Below, in pieces: positions 8,709 to 18,332 of a DNA stretch of 64,000 nucleotides. Below the pieces are notes generated by a model. That model saw nothing but the letters and a program-made list of their open reading frames with translations, had not been told where the DNA came from and ran no database searches. Both the position numbers and the translations under genes were made by a program. Within the stretch, counting starts at the first letter, position 1; each line of letters starts with the position of its first letter. The DNA comes from Bacillus_BD oryzisoli (GTDB taxonomy: Bacteria > Bacillota > Bacilli > Bacillales > Cytobacillaceae). The stretch spans positions 3,444,001-3,508,000 of the forward strand of contig NZ_CP137640.1 in NCBI RefSeq assembly GCF_036670025.1, read 5' to 3'.

Positions 8709-9832
8709 ACAATCCTATGCCAGAAAAGGAATGAGGATCCAATGATGAGAATAGTCATTCTAATCCATTCAGTATCATCCGTAACTGCGAAAATATGCTG
8801 CGGCAGCCAACGTGACACAACTTCAAGTGTCGGCGAAAGCTCGGAAACAGGAAAGAAACTTCCACCAAGGATGGCTATTATAAATGAAATAAGTATACCT
8901 GCAACATAGTAGCTTCCTAGATGTTGGATAAGAAAAGCCAGCCAGACGCTTATTGATATTGAAAATAAGATAAAAAGGATCATCGCAACAAGTAAGATGG
9001 AATTTTCCTCAATTAAGCCAAAATGTGATAACAGCCAAAGGCTTAGTGCGGCCTGGACTATTTGATAGACGAAATAGGCTCCAGCAGTCTGTATCACAAA
9101 GGAAGGTAAGCCTGTGAAGGTACTTCTTACACGGGAAAATAAAATAAAACGTTCCTTCACAATCCAATCACACATAAAAAAACAAGTAACCATGGTCATA
9201 AAGCTCCAAATTCCTAAGTAAAGAGACTGAGGAACAGCTTCATTATCGCTTCCATTTTTCTTTATTTCCGCTACTCCATATCTGCTGGCAACATCAATCG
9301 TCATTAACGGCTTCGGTTCCCATTGTTGAAGCGCATAATCATAGGCATCTTGCCAAACCGGCAAATCTATCTGCTCTTTCTTATATAATCTCTCTACAGT
9401 ATTGGCTGCTTTAATAGCACTTGAAATTTTAGTTACCTGACTTGCTACCACCTCTTGAACAATTCCGACAGCAACAGAGCGTGGGGATTTCCATTCCTCA
9501 ATCACACCTTCCCTCTCCTCATCCAATAATCGATTTTGGAATTGCGGGAGAATCACAAATACACTATCGAGCTCATTCCGTGCTAAAAGACGATCTGCCT
9601 CTTCAAGGGATATTTCATGGACAATCAACATGTCTTGCTTTTTCATTTGTTCAATAATTGATTTCGAAAAAGGACTCTGATCCCCATCCACTATCCCGAT
9701 CGGAACTACTAATACTTTTTGCTGTTTTTCTACAAAGGAACCGATTAAGATCGACACAACAAGAGGGATCATTAGTAATAGCAAAAATCCAGGTCTGAGC
9801 AATCTTTTCACTTTTTCAAACAAGATTCTCAT
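8687..9832 (-). CDS. ABC-2 type permease (YhgE/Pip-like architecture)
   Basis: A 381-residue membrane protein. One N-terminal transmembrane segment is followed by a large extracytoplasmic domain (about residues 40-180, containing VPIGIVDGDQSPFSKSI) and then five membrane segments. This is the ABC2_membrane_3 layout. The ATG at 9832 was chosen because AAAGG lies 8 nt before it. It overlaps the preceding permease by 17 nt. With its paralogous neighbour it should form the membrane part of an exporter; the substrate is unknown. Confidence 0.8.
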   Translation of the reverse strand: MRILFEKVKRLLRPGFLLLLMIPLVVSILIGSFVEKQQKVLVVPIGIVDGDQSPFSKSIIEQMKKQDMLIVHEISLEEADRLLARNELDSVFVILPQFQNRLLDEEREGVIEEWKSPRSVAVGIVQEVVASQVTKISSAIKAANTVERLYKKEQIDLPVWQDAYDYALQQWEPKPLMTIDVASRYGVAEIKKNGSDNEAVPQSLYLGIWSFMTMVTCFFMCDWIVKERFILFSRVRSTFTGLPSFVIQTAGAYFVYQIVQAALSLWLLSHFGLIEENSILLVAMILFILFSISISVWLAFLIQHLGSYYVAGILISFIIAILGGSFFPVSELSPTLEVVSRWLPQHIFAVTDDTEWIRMTILIIGSSFLFWHRIVWRLNIR

Positions 9833-11057
9833 GATTAACACCTTTACCTTCCCTAAGATACAATATGAGCCCTGATATCATGCTACAACCTAATGAAAAA
9901 AGGAAAAGATAGAGTCCTAACATGGCAGAAGAATGGATTGAATATTCCTCTAACAATGAAAACGTCCATTTAAGAACCCAGCCATTTAGTGAAAACTCGT
10001 TCAAATTGAGAAGTCTTTCCGAAAAATAGACAGCAGGAATAAAATGCCCACCAATAACAGCACCTGCAGCAATCAGCAGAATTCCGAAAATCGGATAAAT
10101 TTTTTCAGAAACAAGCATCGTTTCGATAAGCACAAACAGACTTAGAAAGACGAATGCAATCAGCATCGTTGCACCGGTAAGCTCCGCAATTAGAGACCAT
10201 TCCTTAAAGCCTTTCCAGAACAAAATCGAAAGGAGTATCACTAGAGAGCTGCAAACAACTAGTAAATACCCGGCCATCATGCGGGAGAATACCAGTTGTA
10301 ATTTGGTAAAGCCAAGTCCTTTCAAACGGAAATGAATGCTTCTATTTAGATTATTCTTTATAAGAAAAAGACTCATAAAACACCAAATCATAATGAGAAG
10401 AATAAAAATCGAAACTGCATAATATTGCCATATATTTTCCTGAAAAAGATAATGTTGCTCTATTTCTGCAAATATTTCTCCTCTTCCTAGTACGTGAAGT
10501 CCAAAAGACAGAACATTTCTTTTAAATTGATCCTTTTGATCTTCTTTTGAAAAATCAGCTTCAGACATAAAATGATCAATTGTATTAATCCCGCTTTGGG
10601 CAGCAGATGTATAGTTTGCAGCACTTTCCATTACATAAGTAATGAGCCTTGACTGTAAAGGACGTTTACCATTCCCAATGACTATTACTGGTGTATTTTT
10701 CCCCTTTGCTACATCTCGGCTAAAGCCCTTTGGTATCTGAATGATCGCAGCTATTTGATTATCACGCAGATAAGACTCTGCTTTGTTTCTATCGACTTCC
10801 ACTGTAGTAATCAATTTGTTTAAATGTGGACTTTCCGTAAGCTCGCGAACGACAAATTCCGTTTCAATTGTTTGATCTTCATTAACAATAGCTACTTGGA
10901 AAGGCTGAACAAATGATTCTTCCTTTAACAATTGCTGGCCAATCAGAGCCGCTCCTAATAAAAAGAAAATAGGTGTCAGCCACAGAAATACGGCTGACTT
11001 CCTATTTTTCATAAAGATTTTTAGATAGAGTTCGGTAAGAATAAAGATGTTTTTCAT
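9816..11057 (-). CDS. ABC-2 type permease, second subunit
   Basis: A 413-residue permease with the same layout as its neighbour: an N-terminal membrane segment, a large outer domain (VQPFQVAIVNEDQTIETEF), and five C-terminal membrane segments. The two permeases probably heterodimerise. I took the ATG at 11057 over the GTG at 11066; the ribosome binding site (GGGTG) is weak for either. It starts 15 nt after the zinc-ribbon protein gene ends. Confidence 0.8.
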   Translation of the reverse strand: MKNIFILTELYLKIFMKNRKSAVFLWLTPIFFLLGAALIGQQLLKEESFVQPFQVAIVNEDQTIETEFVVRELTESPHLNKLITTVEVDRNKAESYLRDNQIAAIIQIPKGFSRDVAKGKNTPVIVIGNGKRPLQSRLITYVMESAANYTSAAQSGINTIDHFMSEADFSKEDQKDQFKRNVLSFGLHVLGRGEIFAEIEQHYLFQENIWQYYAVSIFILLIMIWCFMSLFLIKNNLNRSIHFRLKGLGFTKLQLVFSRMMAGYLLVVCSSLVILLSILFWKGFKEWSLIAELTGATMLIAFVFLSLFVLIETMLVSEKIYPIFGILLIAAGAVIGGHFIPAVYFSERLLNLNEFSLNGWVLKWTFSLLEEYSIHSSAMLGLYLFLFSLGCSMISGLILYLREGKGVNHENLV

Positions 11058-11072
11058 AGAAAACACCCAATT

Positions 11073-12953
11073 TTAATAATAGTAATCTTCTAAAGGTATA
11101 TCATAGTATGCATCCATATCCGTTCCATACAGCTCTTCTTCATATCCATAATAGTAATCCTCTGGAATGAGCCCGTATTTTTCTCCGAGCGTTAAAAGAT
11201 TTGTTCCAACGGCTTCACTTATTTCAAGCATTTGTTCATCAGAAATCTTGACTACATTGATCCCTTCAGCAGAATTCGTGTCAAAGCTTGGTACCGTAAC
11301 TTTTTCCTCAAGCTTCGTTTTTGAATCAAGGTTTAACGTAAGGGCACCGGAATCATAATCATCTTCCATCAAAAGCTTAATCTTGAACGTTTCATTTTGA
11401 TAATTTTTCTTTAGGTTTAGATCACTGACCTGTTCGATTTCACCCTTTAGTTCATTTGGAACATCGTAGAAACTGTCTCCGTTAAAGGCAAGGGAAAACT
11501 CACGATTAATATCCTGTTTGCTTCCTGCTTCCCCTTTAATATTACTTGTCAAAGTGAACGTAATATCTTCTTTTTCGCCGAATTCTTCCAACATAGCAGA
11601 TGCCTTAAGTTTTTCGGTAACTGTTTCTTTTCCATTCTTGACATCGTTGCTGATTTGGAAAACCATACTTGAATCCTTGTCTGCTTCCGGAGACAAAGTT
11701 AGTTTCCATTCATTAAATTTCTGATTGTCACCGTACGGAACATGCTTGCTAGTTATCTCAGCATTTACCTGTTCACCATCAATACTTATCGCCGCTTTTA
11801 CGTTTCGGTCAATAATGATTTCATTTTTATCAATTAATAGTGTTGATGTAAAACCGTTCGGATAATCAACCGACTTCATGTCATCCTTTACATCTTTAAG
11901 AGCAGCAACCATTTCCTCAATCATTTCATTCTTTTCAGGAATTTCAACATCTGAATTTTCTAATGAAGCAGCTTTCGCGAATTTTTCAATTCTTGTTGCT
12001 ATCATATTATGAAGCTCTTTATCTTCGATAATATAATCCATGAATTTATTTAATAATGCCTTTGTTTCAGCTTCTGAAAGGGATAGTGTAACCTCCCTAA
12101 GTTTCATGCTTTCTCCTTCATACTCATAATCAATTCCGTTTTTAATGTCAAAGTTATCATCCTTTAATTCTCCTAAAAGAAAATCAGCATAGCGTTTTTG
12201 CAGATATTCCTTTTCTATATCCGTTATTTTTAACTCCTGAAGATCAAGTTCAGACATCTCTAATTTTTCCGGACCTTCATAATAAGGATCGAGCATACGC
12301 ATGAAATCTCCATATTCATCTAAGTTTAAATAAAAGAACTTTTCGTATAATAATGGAACCTTTATTCCCATTTGTTCTTTTGATTGGAACATGTCAATAT
12401 CAATTGCTTTTTCCTTCTCAACATTTAATGCTAATGAATAATGACTTTCTTTTTGAACAGGGTCTTGAACTGTTTTAGCTGAAATGGAAGTTGATTTCAA
12501 CAATTCCCTTACCATTTCAAAATCAGGATCATCCCTCAACGAATCCAGCTCCATATCACCGCTTAATACCACTTCCGAATTTGACGGTGACTCAAGTAAT
12601 TTTTCTTGGAATGTGATTGCATCCCCATATTTAGTATCCCACCCCTGCTTCGCCTCCTGATAGGATTTATATTCAGAAAGCAAGTACAACTCTTTCGGAG
12701 ACTTTTTAAGCAACATTGCAGCTGCCCCCGACGCACCGATGAGTAAAATAATAAGCGCAATGATAATGGGTTTTTTTAGAAAAAAGCCTTTTTTGTTTTT
12801 CATTTCTGCATGTTGTGATCTTGTTTCTGCTTCTAATGCTGCACTTGTTTGCTTCTTTGATAGTTGTTCCTCTTGATTGACTGGTGCCCCACAGGATGGA
12901 CAAAATTTGGTATCCTCTCCTAATGACTTGCCGCATGACTGACATGTTTTCAT
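11073..12953 (-). CDS. Zinc-ribbon membrane-anchored protein (YvbJ-like), 626 aa
   Basis: The N-terminus is a double-Cys zinc ribbon (CQSCGK at residue 4, CPSCGAP at residue 18). A charged linker and a single transmembrane segment near residues 56-76 (IIIALIILLIGASGAAAML) follow. The remaining 550 residues are an acidic, Lys/Glu-rich outer domain ending in a Tyr-rich tail (EDYYYGYEEELYG). The layout matches Bacillus YvbJ-type proteins of unknown function. It is the first gene of the exporter operon, so a role in sensing the envelope or assisting the exporter is possible, but this is inference. Confidence 0.65.
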   Translation of the reverse strand: MKTCQSCGKSLGEDTKFCPSCGAPVNQEEQLSKKQTSAALEAETRSQHAEMKNKKGFFLKKPIIIALIILLIGASGAAAMLLKKSPKELYLLSEYKSYQEAKQGWDTKYGDAITFQEKLLESPSNSEVVLSGDMELDSLRDDPDFEMVRELLKSTSISAKTVQDPVQKESHYSLALNVEKEKAIDIDMFQSKEQMGIKVPLLYEKFFYLNLDEYGDFMRMLDPYYEGPEKLEMSELDLQELKITDIEKEYLQKRYADFLLGELKDDNFDIKNGIDYEYEGESMKLREVTLSLSEAETKALLNKFMDYIIEDKELHNMIATRIEKFAKAASLENSDVEIPEKNEMIEEMVAALKDVKDDMKSVDYPNGFTSTLLIDKNEIIIDRNVKAAISIDGEQVNAEITSKHVPYGDNQKFNEWKLTLSPEADKDSSMVFQISNDVKNGKETVTEKLKASAMLEEFGEKEDITFTLTSNIKGEAGSKQDINREFSLAFNGDSFYDVPNELKGEIEQVSDLNLKKNYQNETFKIKLLMEDDYDSGALTLNLDSKTKLEEKVTVPSFDTNSAEGINVVKISDEQMLEISEAVGTNLLTLGEKYGLIPEDYYYGYEEELYGTDMDAYYDIPLEDYYY

Positions 12954-13192
12954 ACTTTCTCCCTCTCTCCCCTTACAAATTACCTAATATCACAGTCGAA
13001 CAGACCATTATTCATGATATACAACTTTCAACACCAATTCTATATTTTCGCTAAATTTGGACATTTTTCTTCATTTTATTTCCAAAAACTGAATAAATAT
13101 TAGGGTCTGATGTCTAATATTCCAAACCAAATCATACCAAATATACCAGGTATAATTTATCAGCTATTTTGACTGATATAAATGAAACTATT

Positions 13193-13236
13193 AAAAAAGC
13201 TGTTATAAGTTAGTTATCATCATATAACAGCTTTTT
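13193..13236 (-). terminator. Terminator of the PC4-like gene
   Basis: AAAAAAGCTGTTATA (13193-13207) pairs with TATAACAGCTTTTT (13223-13236). It lies immediately after the PC4-like gene on the minus strand. Confidence 0.7.
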
Positions 13237-13242
13237 CCGTCA

Positions 13243-13461
13243 TCATTCAATTGTGTTTAATAACTCTTTTAAGGCTTTTAATTCCTGATCCGTTAATGTG
13301 ACACCTTTTCCCATTTTGCTATGGTCTCTTGCCCAGTCACGCAAATCATATTTAGGTTCATTGCCACTCCAGCTGATTAGGTTCAATTCCTTATTCCAAC
13401 CTTTCGGTGAGGTTGAGATTGTTCCTATTGTTTTCGTTATTTCAAATTTGATTTCGGCCAT
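13243..13461 (-). CDS. YdbC-like PC4-fold ssDNA-binding protein
   Basis: A 72-residue protein that matches bacterial PC4/YdbC proteins: KFEITKTIGTIS, then GWNKELNLISWSGNEPKYDLRDWARD and a C-terminal GVTLTDQELKALKELL helix. The PC4 fold binds single-stranded DNA as a dimer and is associated with transcription or repair. It has a GGAGG site and its own terminator, so it is a single-gene unit. Confidence 0.85.
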   Translation of the reverse strand: MAEIKFEITKTIGTISTSPKGWNKELNLISWSGNEPKYDLRDWARDHSKMGKGVTLTDQELKALKELLNTIE

Positions 13462-13530
13462 GTCATTTCCTCCTCATAAATTTCTCGATTCATTTTACCA
13501 CATAACTTGGTTATTATTTACATAATTAAA

Positions 13531-13558
13531 GGGTACAAAACCATTTGATTTTGTACCC
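13531..13558 (-). terminator. Terminator of the SsuABC-type operon
   Basis: GGGTACAAAA (13531-13540) and TTTTGTACCC (13549-13558) form a perfect 10-bp stem with an 8-nt loop. It lies 30 nt beyond the permease stop. Confidence 0.65.
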
Positions 13559-13589
13559 TCTACTTATCTTAAAGAATGATCCTAATTTT

Positions 13590-14378
13590 TTATTTCCACG
13601 GAATCAGCTTTCTTTCTAGCCATTGTAACCCTCGGTTAAAGAGCAAACCTAGTAATGAAAGCAGTAACACACCGACCATTAATTTTGTTGTGATCATTAA
13701 ATTCCCATAATGTAAAACCATTGCGCCAATTCCTTTCTCGGCTGCAATCATTTCCGCAGAAACAAGTAATAACAACGAAGTTCCGGCAGATAATTTTAAT
13801 CCGGCAAAAATAGTTGGAAGTGCTCCAGGTAAAATAACTTTTCGAATAACATTTAGATGATTGGATCCGAATGTAACGGCAGCTTTGATTAAGATTGGAT
13901 CGACATTTTTGACACCAGAAAACGTGTTGATAACGACTGGGAAGAATACCCCAAGAGCAATGATCGCAACCTTTGGCATTTCACCAATACCAAACCATAA
14001 AATAATCAGCGGCAGTAAAGCTATTTTCGGAATTGGATAAATAGAATACACGATTGGTGTAAATATGGCATCAGCCCATTTAGAGAAACCCAGTATCAAT
14101 CCAATTATAATTCCTACAATGGCACCAATCGCATAACCCACTACTATCCGGTAGAGACTGGCAAACAAGTTTTCATGCAGCTCACCAGTGCTGATCATTT
14201 CCCAGCCAGCTTTAACGATTTCGGTAGGAGCCGGCAGAAATAATGGCGGGACAATTTGCAGTCGGCAGACAATCTCCCAAAGGATCAAAAGAACTGTAAT
14301 CCCTAATGCGGCTGCGTATTTCGGAATCTTTTGCTCTAAAAAAGCCACCCGGTTTTTAATAACTTGTCTTGATTCCAT
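13590..14378 (-). CDS. SsuC-type ABC importer permease
   Basis: A 262-residue integral membrane permease with about six transmembrane segments. It carries the family signature at GSNHLNVIRKVILPGALPTIFAGLKL (around residues 170-195), the EAA loop that contacts the ATPase. It belongs to the nitrate/sulfonate/taurine permease family. It is the last of three genes on one transcript and starts 3 nt after the ATPase gene ends. Confidence 0.88.
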   Translation of the reverse strand: MESRQVIKNRVAFLEQKIPKYAAALGITVLLILWEIVCRLQIVPPLFLPAPTEIVKAGWEMISTGELHENLFASLYRIVVGYAIGAIVGIIIGLILGFSKWADAIFTPIVYSIYPIPKIALLPLIILWFGIGEMPKVAIIALGVFFPVVINTFSGVKNVDPILIKAAVTFGSNHLNVIRKVILPGALPTIFAGLKLSAGTSLLLLVSAEMIAAEKGIGAMVLHYGNLMITTKLMVGVLLLSLLGLLFNRGLQWLERKLIPWK

Positions 14379-14381
14379 TTG

Positions 14382-15155
14382 TTACGCCTCCTTTAGCGCT
14401 TCTTGCGCATCGTGGCGTATTAAATTCCAAATCTCATTGGAGTATTGTTCGAATTGGAGGCGGTATTTTTCATTTCCGCGTTCCATTTTCGGCATATCAA
14501 TATTGATTATACTTTTAATTTGACCTGGATGACGGGATAAAACAATGACTCGATCCCCCAAATATACAGCCTCTTGTATGTTATGGGTAACATAAAGTGT
14601 ACTTAATCGCGTACGATCCCAAATGGTTAACAACTCTTCCTGCATAAGTGTACGAGTTTGTGCATCTAAAGCAGAAAATGGTTCATCCATCAATAATAAA
14701 TCTGGTTCAACCGACAAAGCCCGGGCAATCCCTGCACGCTGCTTCATACCGCCGGATAATTGTTTAGGGTAGGCATTTTCAAATCCTGTTAATCCAACCA
14801 TATCAATATAATACTTGCCTTTTTCTTCGCATTCCTTTTTGCTTGCACCGTTTTCCTGGAGACCAAAGATCACATTTTGATACACAGTCCGCCAAGGGAA
14901 TAGAGCAATCTCCTGGAAGACAATCCCTAGTTTTGGATCCTTCCCGCTTCCCCCTTCAAAATATACTTGTCCAGTACTGGGTGACATTAATCCGCCGACA
15001 ATATTTAATAATGTTGATTTCCCACAGCCGCTTGGACCTACAAGCACAACAAATTCTTGTTGTTCAATGGAAAAATTAATGTCCTTAAGTGCTGTTACTT
15101 CGTTTTTCTTTGAATCAATAAACGTTTTTCCTACATCCTCAACTACGATTCTCAT
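14382..15155 (-). CDS. SsuB-type ABC importer ATP-binding protein
   Basis: A 257-residue ATPase with Walker A GPSGCGKST (near residue 39), Q-loop IVFQEIALFPW, signature LSGGMKQRAGIARAL, Walker B LLLMDEPFSALD and switch His in VTHNIQEA. The FQ-x-x-x-LFPW and RA-x-x-L patterns are those of TauB/SsuB proteins. It energises import through the adjacent permease. The substrate family is shared by sulfonates, taurine, nitrate and thiamine precursors and cannot be narrowed from the ATPase. Confidence 0.88.
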   Translation of the reverse strand: MRIVVEDVGKTFIDSKKNEVTALKDINFSIEQQEFVVLVGPSGCGKSTLLNIVGGLMSPSTGQVYFEGGSGKDPKLGIVFQEIALFPWRTVYQNVIFGLQENGASKKECEEKGKYYIDMVGLTGFENAYPKQLSGGMKQRAGIARALSVEPDLLLMDEPFSALDAQTRTLMQEELLTIWDRTRLSTLYVTHNIQEAVYLGDRVIVLSRHPGQIKSIINIDMPKMERGNEKYRLQFEQYSNEIWNLIRHDAQEALKEA

Positions 15156-15181
15156 GCTGTCACTTCCTAACCTCTTACATC

Positions 15182-16222
15182 CTATTCTTGTAATGCTTCC
15201 TCTAACAACTCGGTATTAACAATTTCTTTACTATCAATTGCTTTTTCAATTAATTTCTTCTCTGCATACCAGTCAATCTGTGTTTGAATATCTTCTGCTA
15301 GTAATTTACCATCACGGTCCATATATGGCAGGCCTTTTTCAATCAAAGCAGGTTCTTGGTCTGTATATTTAGCAATAATATCAACCACTTCATCGTAATT
15401 TTCACCTTTTACAAGCTCACCGTCTTTTTTCGTTAACACTGCATCATAGTAGTAATTTGTTGCTTTTATATATGCCTTTAAAAAACGTACCGCTGCATCT
15501 TTATTTTCTGCAAACTTTGGTGAGAAAAAGATTCCAGATGTTTGATAATCCATTTCCTCTCCAACTTGAGTAATGACTTTACCATATCCCTCATCAACAA
15601 CCATCGAAATATTCGGTTCATTCAATAAAACTGCATCCACTTGTTTACTTTTTAAAGAATCCATTAAACCAGGAATACTGTTTAATGGTACTAATTCAAC
15701 ATCTTCTAATTTTAATCCATGATTTTCTAAAATTCTTCCAGCCATATAATGGAAAGTTGAACCGGTTTGTGTAATTCCGATCTTCTTACCCTTCAATTCT
15801 TCAACTTTTGTTACGGCTGAATCACTCGGAACAAGTAATGCTGTAGAAGAAAATCCTTTCTCCTCTCTTCCTTTATCAGCCACAATCCATAGCTTTTGTC
15901 CGCCAGCAGCCATGTTATAAAGACTGGCTGTTATTCCGGTTGCACCAACATCAACACTTCCGCCTGCTGTGGCAACAGCGATCGGCTGTGCAGCTTCAAA
16001 CCATGTTGCTTTTGCATCGATATTCTGCTCTTCAAAAAAACCTTTTTCTAAAGCAATAAATAATGGAGCAGAACTTGTTAGTTTCAGCATTCCGATATCT
16101 ACCGAAACCTTTTCAGAGGCATCTCCACCTTTAGTCTGGTTTTCCTCCTGCTTTCCACAGCCAGCTAATGCTAGACTGATCGTTAATAGTGCAATACTCA
16201 ATAAGATTGCTACTTTTTTCAC
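15182..16222 (-). CDS. SsuA/TauA-type substrate-binding lipoprotein
   Basis: A 346-residue lipoprotein; the lipobox LALAGC is at residues 17-22. The mature part has an NMT1/SsuA-like bilobal fold: VDIGMLKLTSSAPLFIALEKGFFEEQNID, then VATAGGSVDVGATGITASLYNMAAGG and GKKIGITQTGSTFHYM. It would capture a small organic acid such as a sulfonate or a pyrimidine precursor outside the membrane. It is first in the operon; a long inverted repeat lies upstream. Confidence 0.85.
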   Translation of the reverse strand: MKKVAILLSIALLTISLALAGCGKQEENQTKGGDASEKVSVDIGMLKLTSSAPLFIALEKGFFEEQNIDAKATWFEAAQPIAVATAGGSVDVGATGITASLYNMAAGGQKLWIVADKGREEKGFSSTALLVPSDSAVTKVEELKGKKIGITQTGSTFHYMAGRILENHGLKLEDVELVPLNSIPGLMDSLKSKQVDAVLLNEPNISMVVDEGYGKVITQVGEEMDYQTSGIFFSPKFAENKDAAVRFLKAYIKATNYYYDAVLTKKDGELVKGENYDEVVDIIAKYTDQEPALIEKGLPYMDRDGKLLAEDIQTQIDWYAEKKLIEKAIDSKEIVNTELLEEALQE

Positions 16223-16275
16223 TTTAACCCCTCCATCTTTTCTTTGTTGTATAAGATCACGAAAAACGAAATCTT

Positions 16276-16372
16276 TAAATCTTTCTTATTCGACATAATT
16301 TTCAAAAATCCTTTTCCAAAATAGAATTATTTTATTAAGAATAAGGCATTTCTGTCTAATAAGAAAGATTTA
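16276..16372. promoter_or_regulatory. 15-bp inverted repeat upstream of the importer operon (candidate operator)
   Basis: TAAATCTTTCTTATT (16276-16290) and its exact reverse complement AATAAGAAAGATTTA (16358-16372) flank 67 nt. An imperfect third half-site, ATTAAGAATAAGG, lies between them near 16333. The 5' arm is 54 nt upstream of the binding-protein start. The regulator is not identified. Confidence 0.5.
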
Positions 16373-16421
16373 TTCCATAAATATGTATATCATATGCACC
16401 AAATAAGAATATTATAAAGAC

Positions 16422-16449
16422 AAAAAAGAGGGCTGTTTCAGCCCTCTTT
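16422..16449 (-). terminator. Terminator of the CarD-family gene
   Basis: AAAGAGGGCTG (16425-16435) pairs with CAGCCCTCTTT (16439-16449) around a TTT loop. A minus-strand T tract follows at 16422-16427. Confidence 0.75.
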
Positions 16450-16482
16450 CTTGATTATGGATAAACAAAGATTCCTAACTTC

Positions 16483-16956
16483 TTAACTAGTTAGTTTTAG
16501 GAGATCTGCTGCTTGATTTTCGGTAAGATCTTTTACTAATATCATTTCACTAATCAAAAATCGCTGCACATCATGAAGCATCTTTTTTTCACTTACATTC
16601 AGTGTTTTTTCCTTATTTCGCAGTAAGAGATCATGGACTACATGAACTGAATCACGCATATCTCCTGTCTGTATTCTTTGTGTATTTAATTTAAACCTTT
16701 CTTTCCATGGAAGAGCATCGTCCTCCTCTAACTGTTGGAAATCTGATAATATCTCATCCATCACTTCCTGATCAACAATTGAGCGAACTCCTAATTTTTT
16801 TAAAGAGTTAACGGGGATCATAATGTCCATGTTACAAATAGGAATGTTAATCACACAATATTGTTGTATTTTCCCTAATACAGTTTTTTCTTCTATCGCT
16901 TGAACAATACCTGCACCATGGTTTGGATAAAACACCTTTTCACCAATTTGAAACAA
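16483..16956 (-). CDS. CarD/CdnL-family transcription regulator (YdeB-like)
   Basis: A 157-residue protein beginning MFQIGEKVFYPNHGAGIVQAIEEK, the RNA-polymerase-interacting Tudor-like domain shared by CarD, CdnL and Mfd. The C-terminal half is helical (PWKERFKLNTQRIQTGD, then LHDVQRFLISEMILVK), matching the DNA-binding bundle. The TTG at 16956 was chosen because GGGGGTG lies just before it; the upstream ATG has no ribosome binding site. Family members bind the RNA polymerase beta subunit and stabilise or modulate open complexes at many promoters. Confidence 0.85.
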   Translation of the reverse strand: MFQIGEKVFYPNHGAGIVQAIEEKTVLGKIQQYCVINIPICNMDIMIPVNSLKKLGVRSIVDQEVMDEILSDFQQLEEDDALPWKERFKLNTQRIQTGDMRDSVHVVHDLLLRNKEKTLNVSEKKMLHDVQRFLISEMILVKDLTENQAADLLKLTS

Positions 16957-17222
16957 ATCAGCACCCCCATTTATATTCAATTTATATGGTAACACAATTT
17001 CAAAAAATAATCAAATTTATTATTTTAACACGCATTATAATTACATGTCAATATTTATTTTCAACTGTTTTTCATATAAAACAACTTCAAATTTTGAATT
17101 TCTGCTGCTATTTTCTTATTTTTCCAAAAAATAATAGTAGGATAATTAATCTTATGAATATCAATCTGTTAGAATAATTTTATATAATAAATGATAGAAA
17201 CAACTTCAGGGGGTGAATGAAC

Positions 17223-17786
17223 ATGAAAGGTTTAGCCGTTTTTTGCGGATCAAGAAATGGAGCTTCTGATGTTTATATTGAAGGGGCCAAAAAACTAGGA
17301 AAGGAATTAGCGAAACGAAGTACAACGCTTATTTATGGCGGTTCAAGTGTAGGTATGATGGGGGCTGTGGCTGACTCTGCATTAGAAGCCGGAGGAAGAG
17401 TAATCGGTGTGATGCCTCGATTCTTAGATAATCGCGAAAGATCTCATAAACACCTTACAGAGTTAATCATTGTTGAGTCCATGCACGAGAGAAAAGCAAA
17501 AATGATTGAGTTGGCTGATGGTTTTATCGCAATGCCGGGTGGTCCTGGAACCTTAGAAGAATTCTTCGAAATTTTTACATGGGCACAGGTTGGCTTACAT
17601 CAAAAGCCAATCGGTCTTTTAAATATTAATCAATATTTCGATCCAATTGTAGATCTATTTAATCATATGGCCGATGAACATTTCATGGATGAAAAATTTC
17701 GTACATTAGCATTGATAGATGAGAAAGCAAGCAGCTTGTTAGATCAATTTTCACATTTTAATGCAAATCTTTACTCCCGAAAATAA
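17223..17786 (+). CDS. LOG-family nucleoside monophosphate phosphoribohydrolase (TIGR00730)
   Basis: A 187-residue Rossmann-like enzyme. The diagnostic motifs are GGSSVGMMGAVADSAL near residue 38 and PGGPGTLEEFFEIFTWAQ near residue 105, with the catalytic Arg in MHERKAKM. LOG proteins cleave cytokinin- or AMP-type nucleotides to base plus ribose 5-phosphate. The second ATG (17223) fits the AGGGGGTG site; the first ATG at 17217 is only 1-2 nt away from it. It is monocistronic, with a terminator at 17804-17841. Confidence 0.88.
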   Translation: MKGLAVFCGSRNGASDVYIEGAKKLGKELAKRSTTLIYGGSSVGMMGAVADSALEAGGRVIGVMPRFLDNRERSHKHLTELIIVESMHERKAKMIELADGFIAMPGGPGTLEEFFEIFTWAQVGLHQKPIGLLNINQYFDPIVDLFNHMADEHFMDEKFRTLALIDEKASSLLDQFSHFNANLYSRK

Positions 17787-17803
17787 ATGCGTAGTATGTC
17801 TAC

Positions 17804-17841
17804 GAAAAAAGCACCATCCTTTTTAGGATGATGCCTTTTTC
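17804..17841. terminator. Bidirectional terminator
   Basis: AAAAAGCACCATCC pairs with GGATGATGCCTTTTT with one bulge. It separates the 3' ends of the LOG and DinB-family genes. Confidence 0.65.
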
Positions 17842-17843
17842 GA

Positions 17844-18332
17844 TTATTTATTTTCGAGGTCTCTTAGATATTGAATATAATCAGTCGACGTGCCTTTATA
17901 CCCGTTGTCCCTAATCATTGATGCAATATTCCCCCTATGGTAGGTCCCATGGTTAGCAAGATGGTGCATAATTTCATCAATATGATTTTTAAAAGTTGTG
18001 CCTTTTGTATTTTGATAGACAATTTCAGATAATCCATCATAATGAATTGTGATAGAATCAATCATTATTTGATGAAGTTCTTTAAAACTCTTCTTTGCCT
18101 GCTCGATATTGTTAAATGCAATAATATTTTCATTTACTGCAAGGTCTGGAATACATCTTTTAATCCAAATCCGCTGGCCCCTAAAAATATGGTAAAACGT
18201 TTCAGCAATTGATGGAAATACACTATTCATTTGTTTATGAAAAAGGTCTTCTGATAAACTGTCGATATGGTCCAATAATTTTATGTTTGCCCAGTAATCA
18301 TAACGAAGCATATTAATGCCGTGATCTTTCAC
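17844..18332 (-). CDS. DinB family protein
   Basis: A 162-residue four-helix-bundle protein. Three His expected to bind the metal are visible: one in SIAETFYHIFRGQRIW (around residue 49), and a pair in IMHHLANHGTYHRGNIASMI (around residues 126-138). The GTG start at 18332 has a GGAGGG site 6 nt away. DinB/YfiT proteins are metal-dependent hydrolases or thiol transferases. The substrate is unknown and no neighbour suggests one. Confidence 0.82.
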   Translation of the reverse strand: MKDHGINMLRYDYWANIKLLDHIDSLSEDLFHKQMNSVFPSIAETFYHIFRGQRIWIKRCIPDLAVNENIIAFNNIEQAKKSFKELHQIMIDSITIHYDGLSEIVYQNTKGTTFKNHIDEIMHHLANHGTYHRGNIASMIRDNGYKGTSTDYIQYLRDLENK

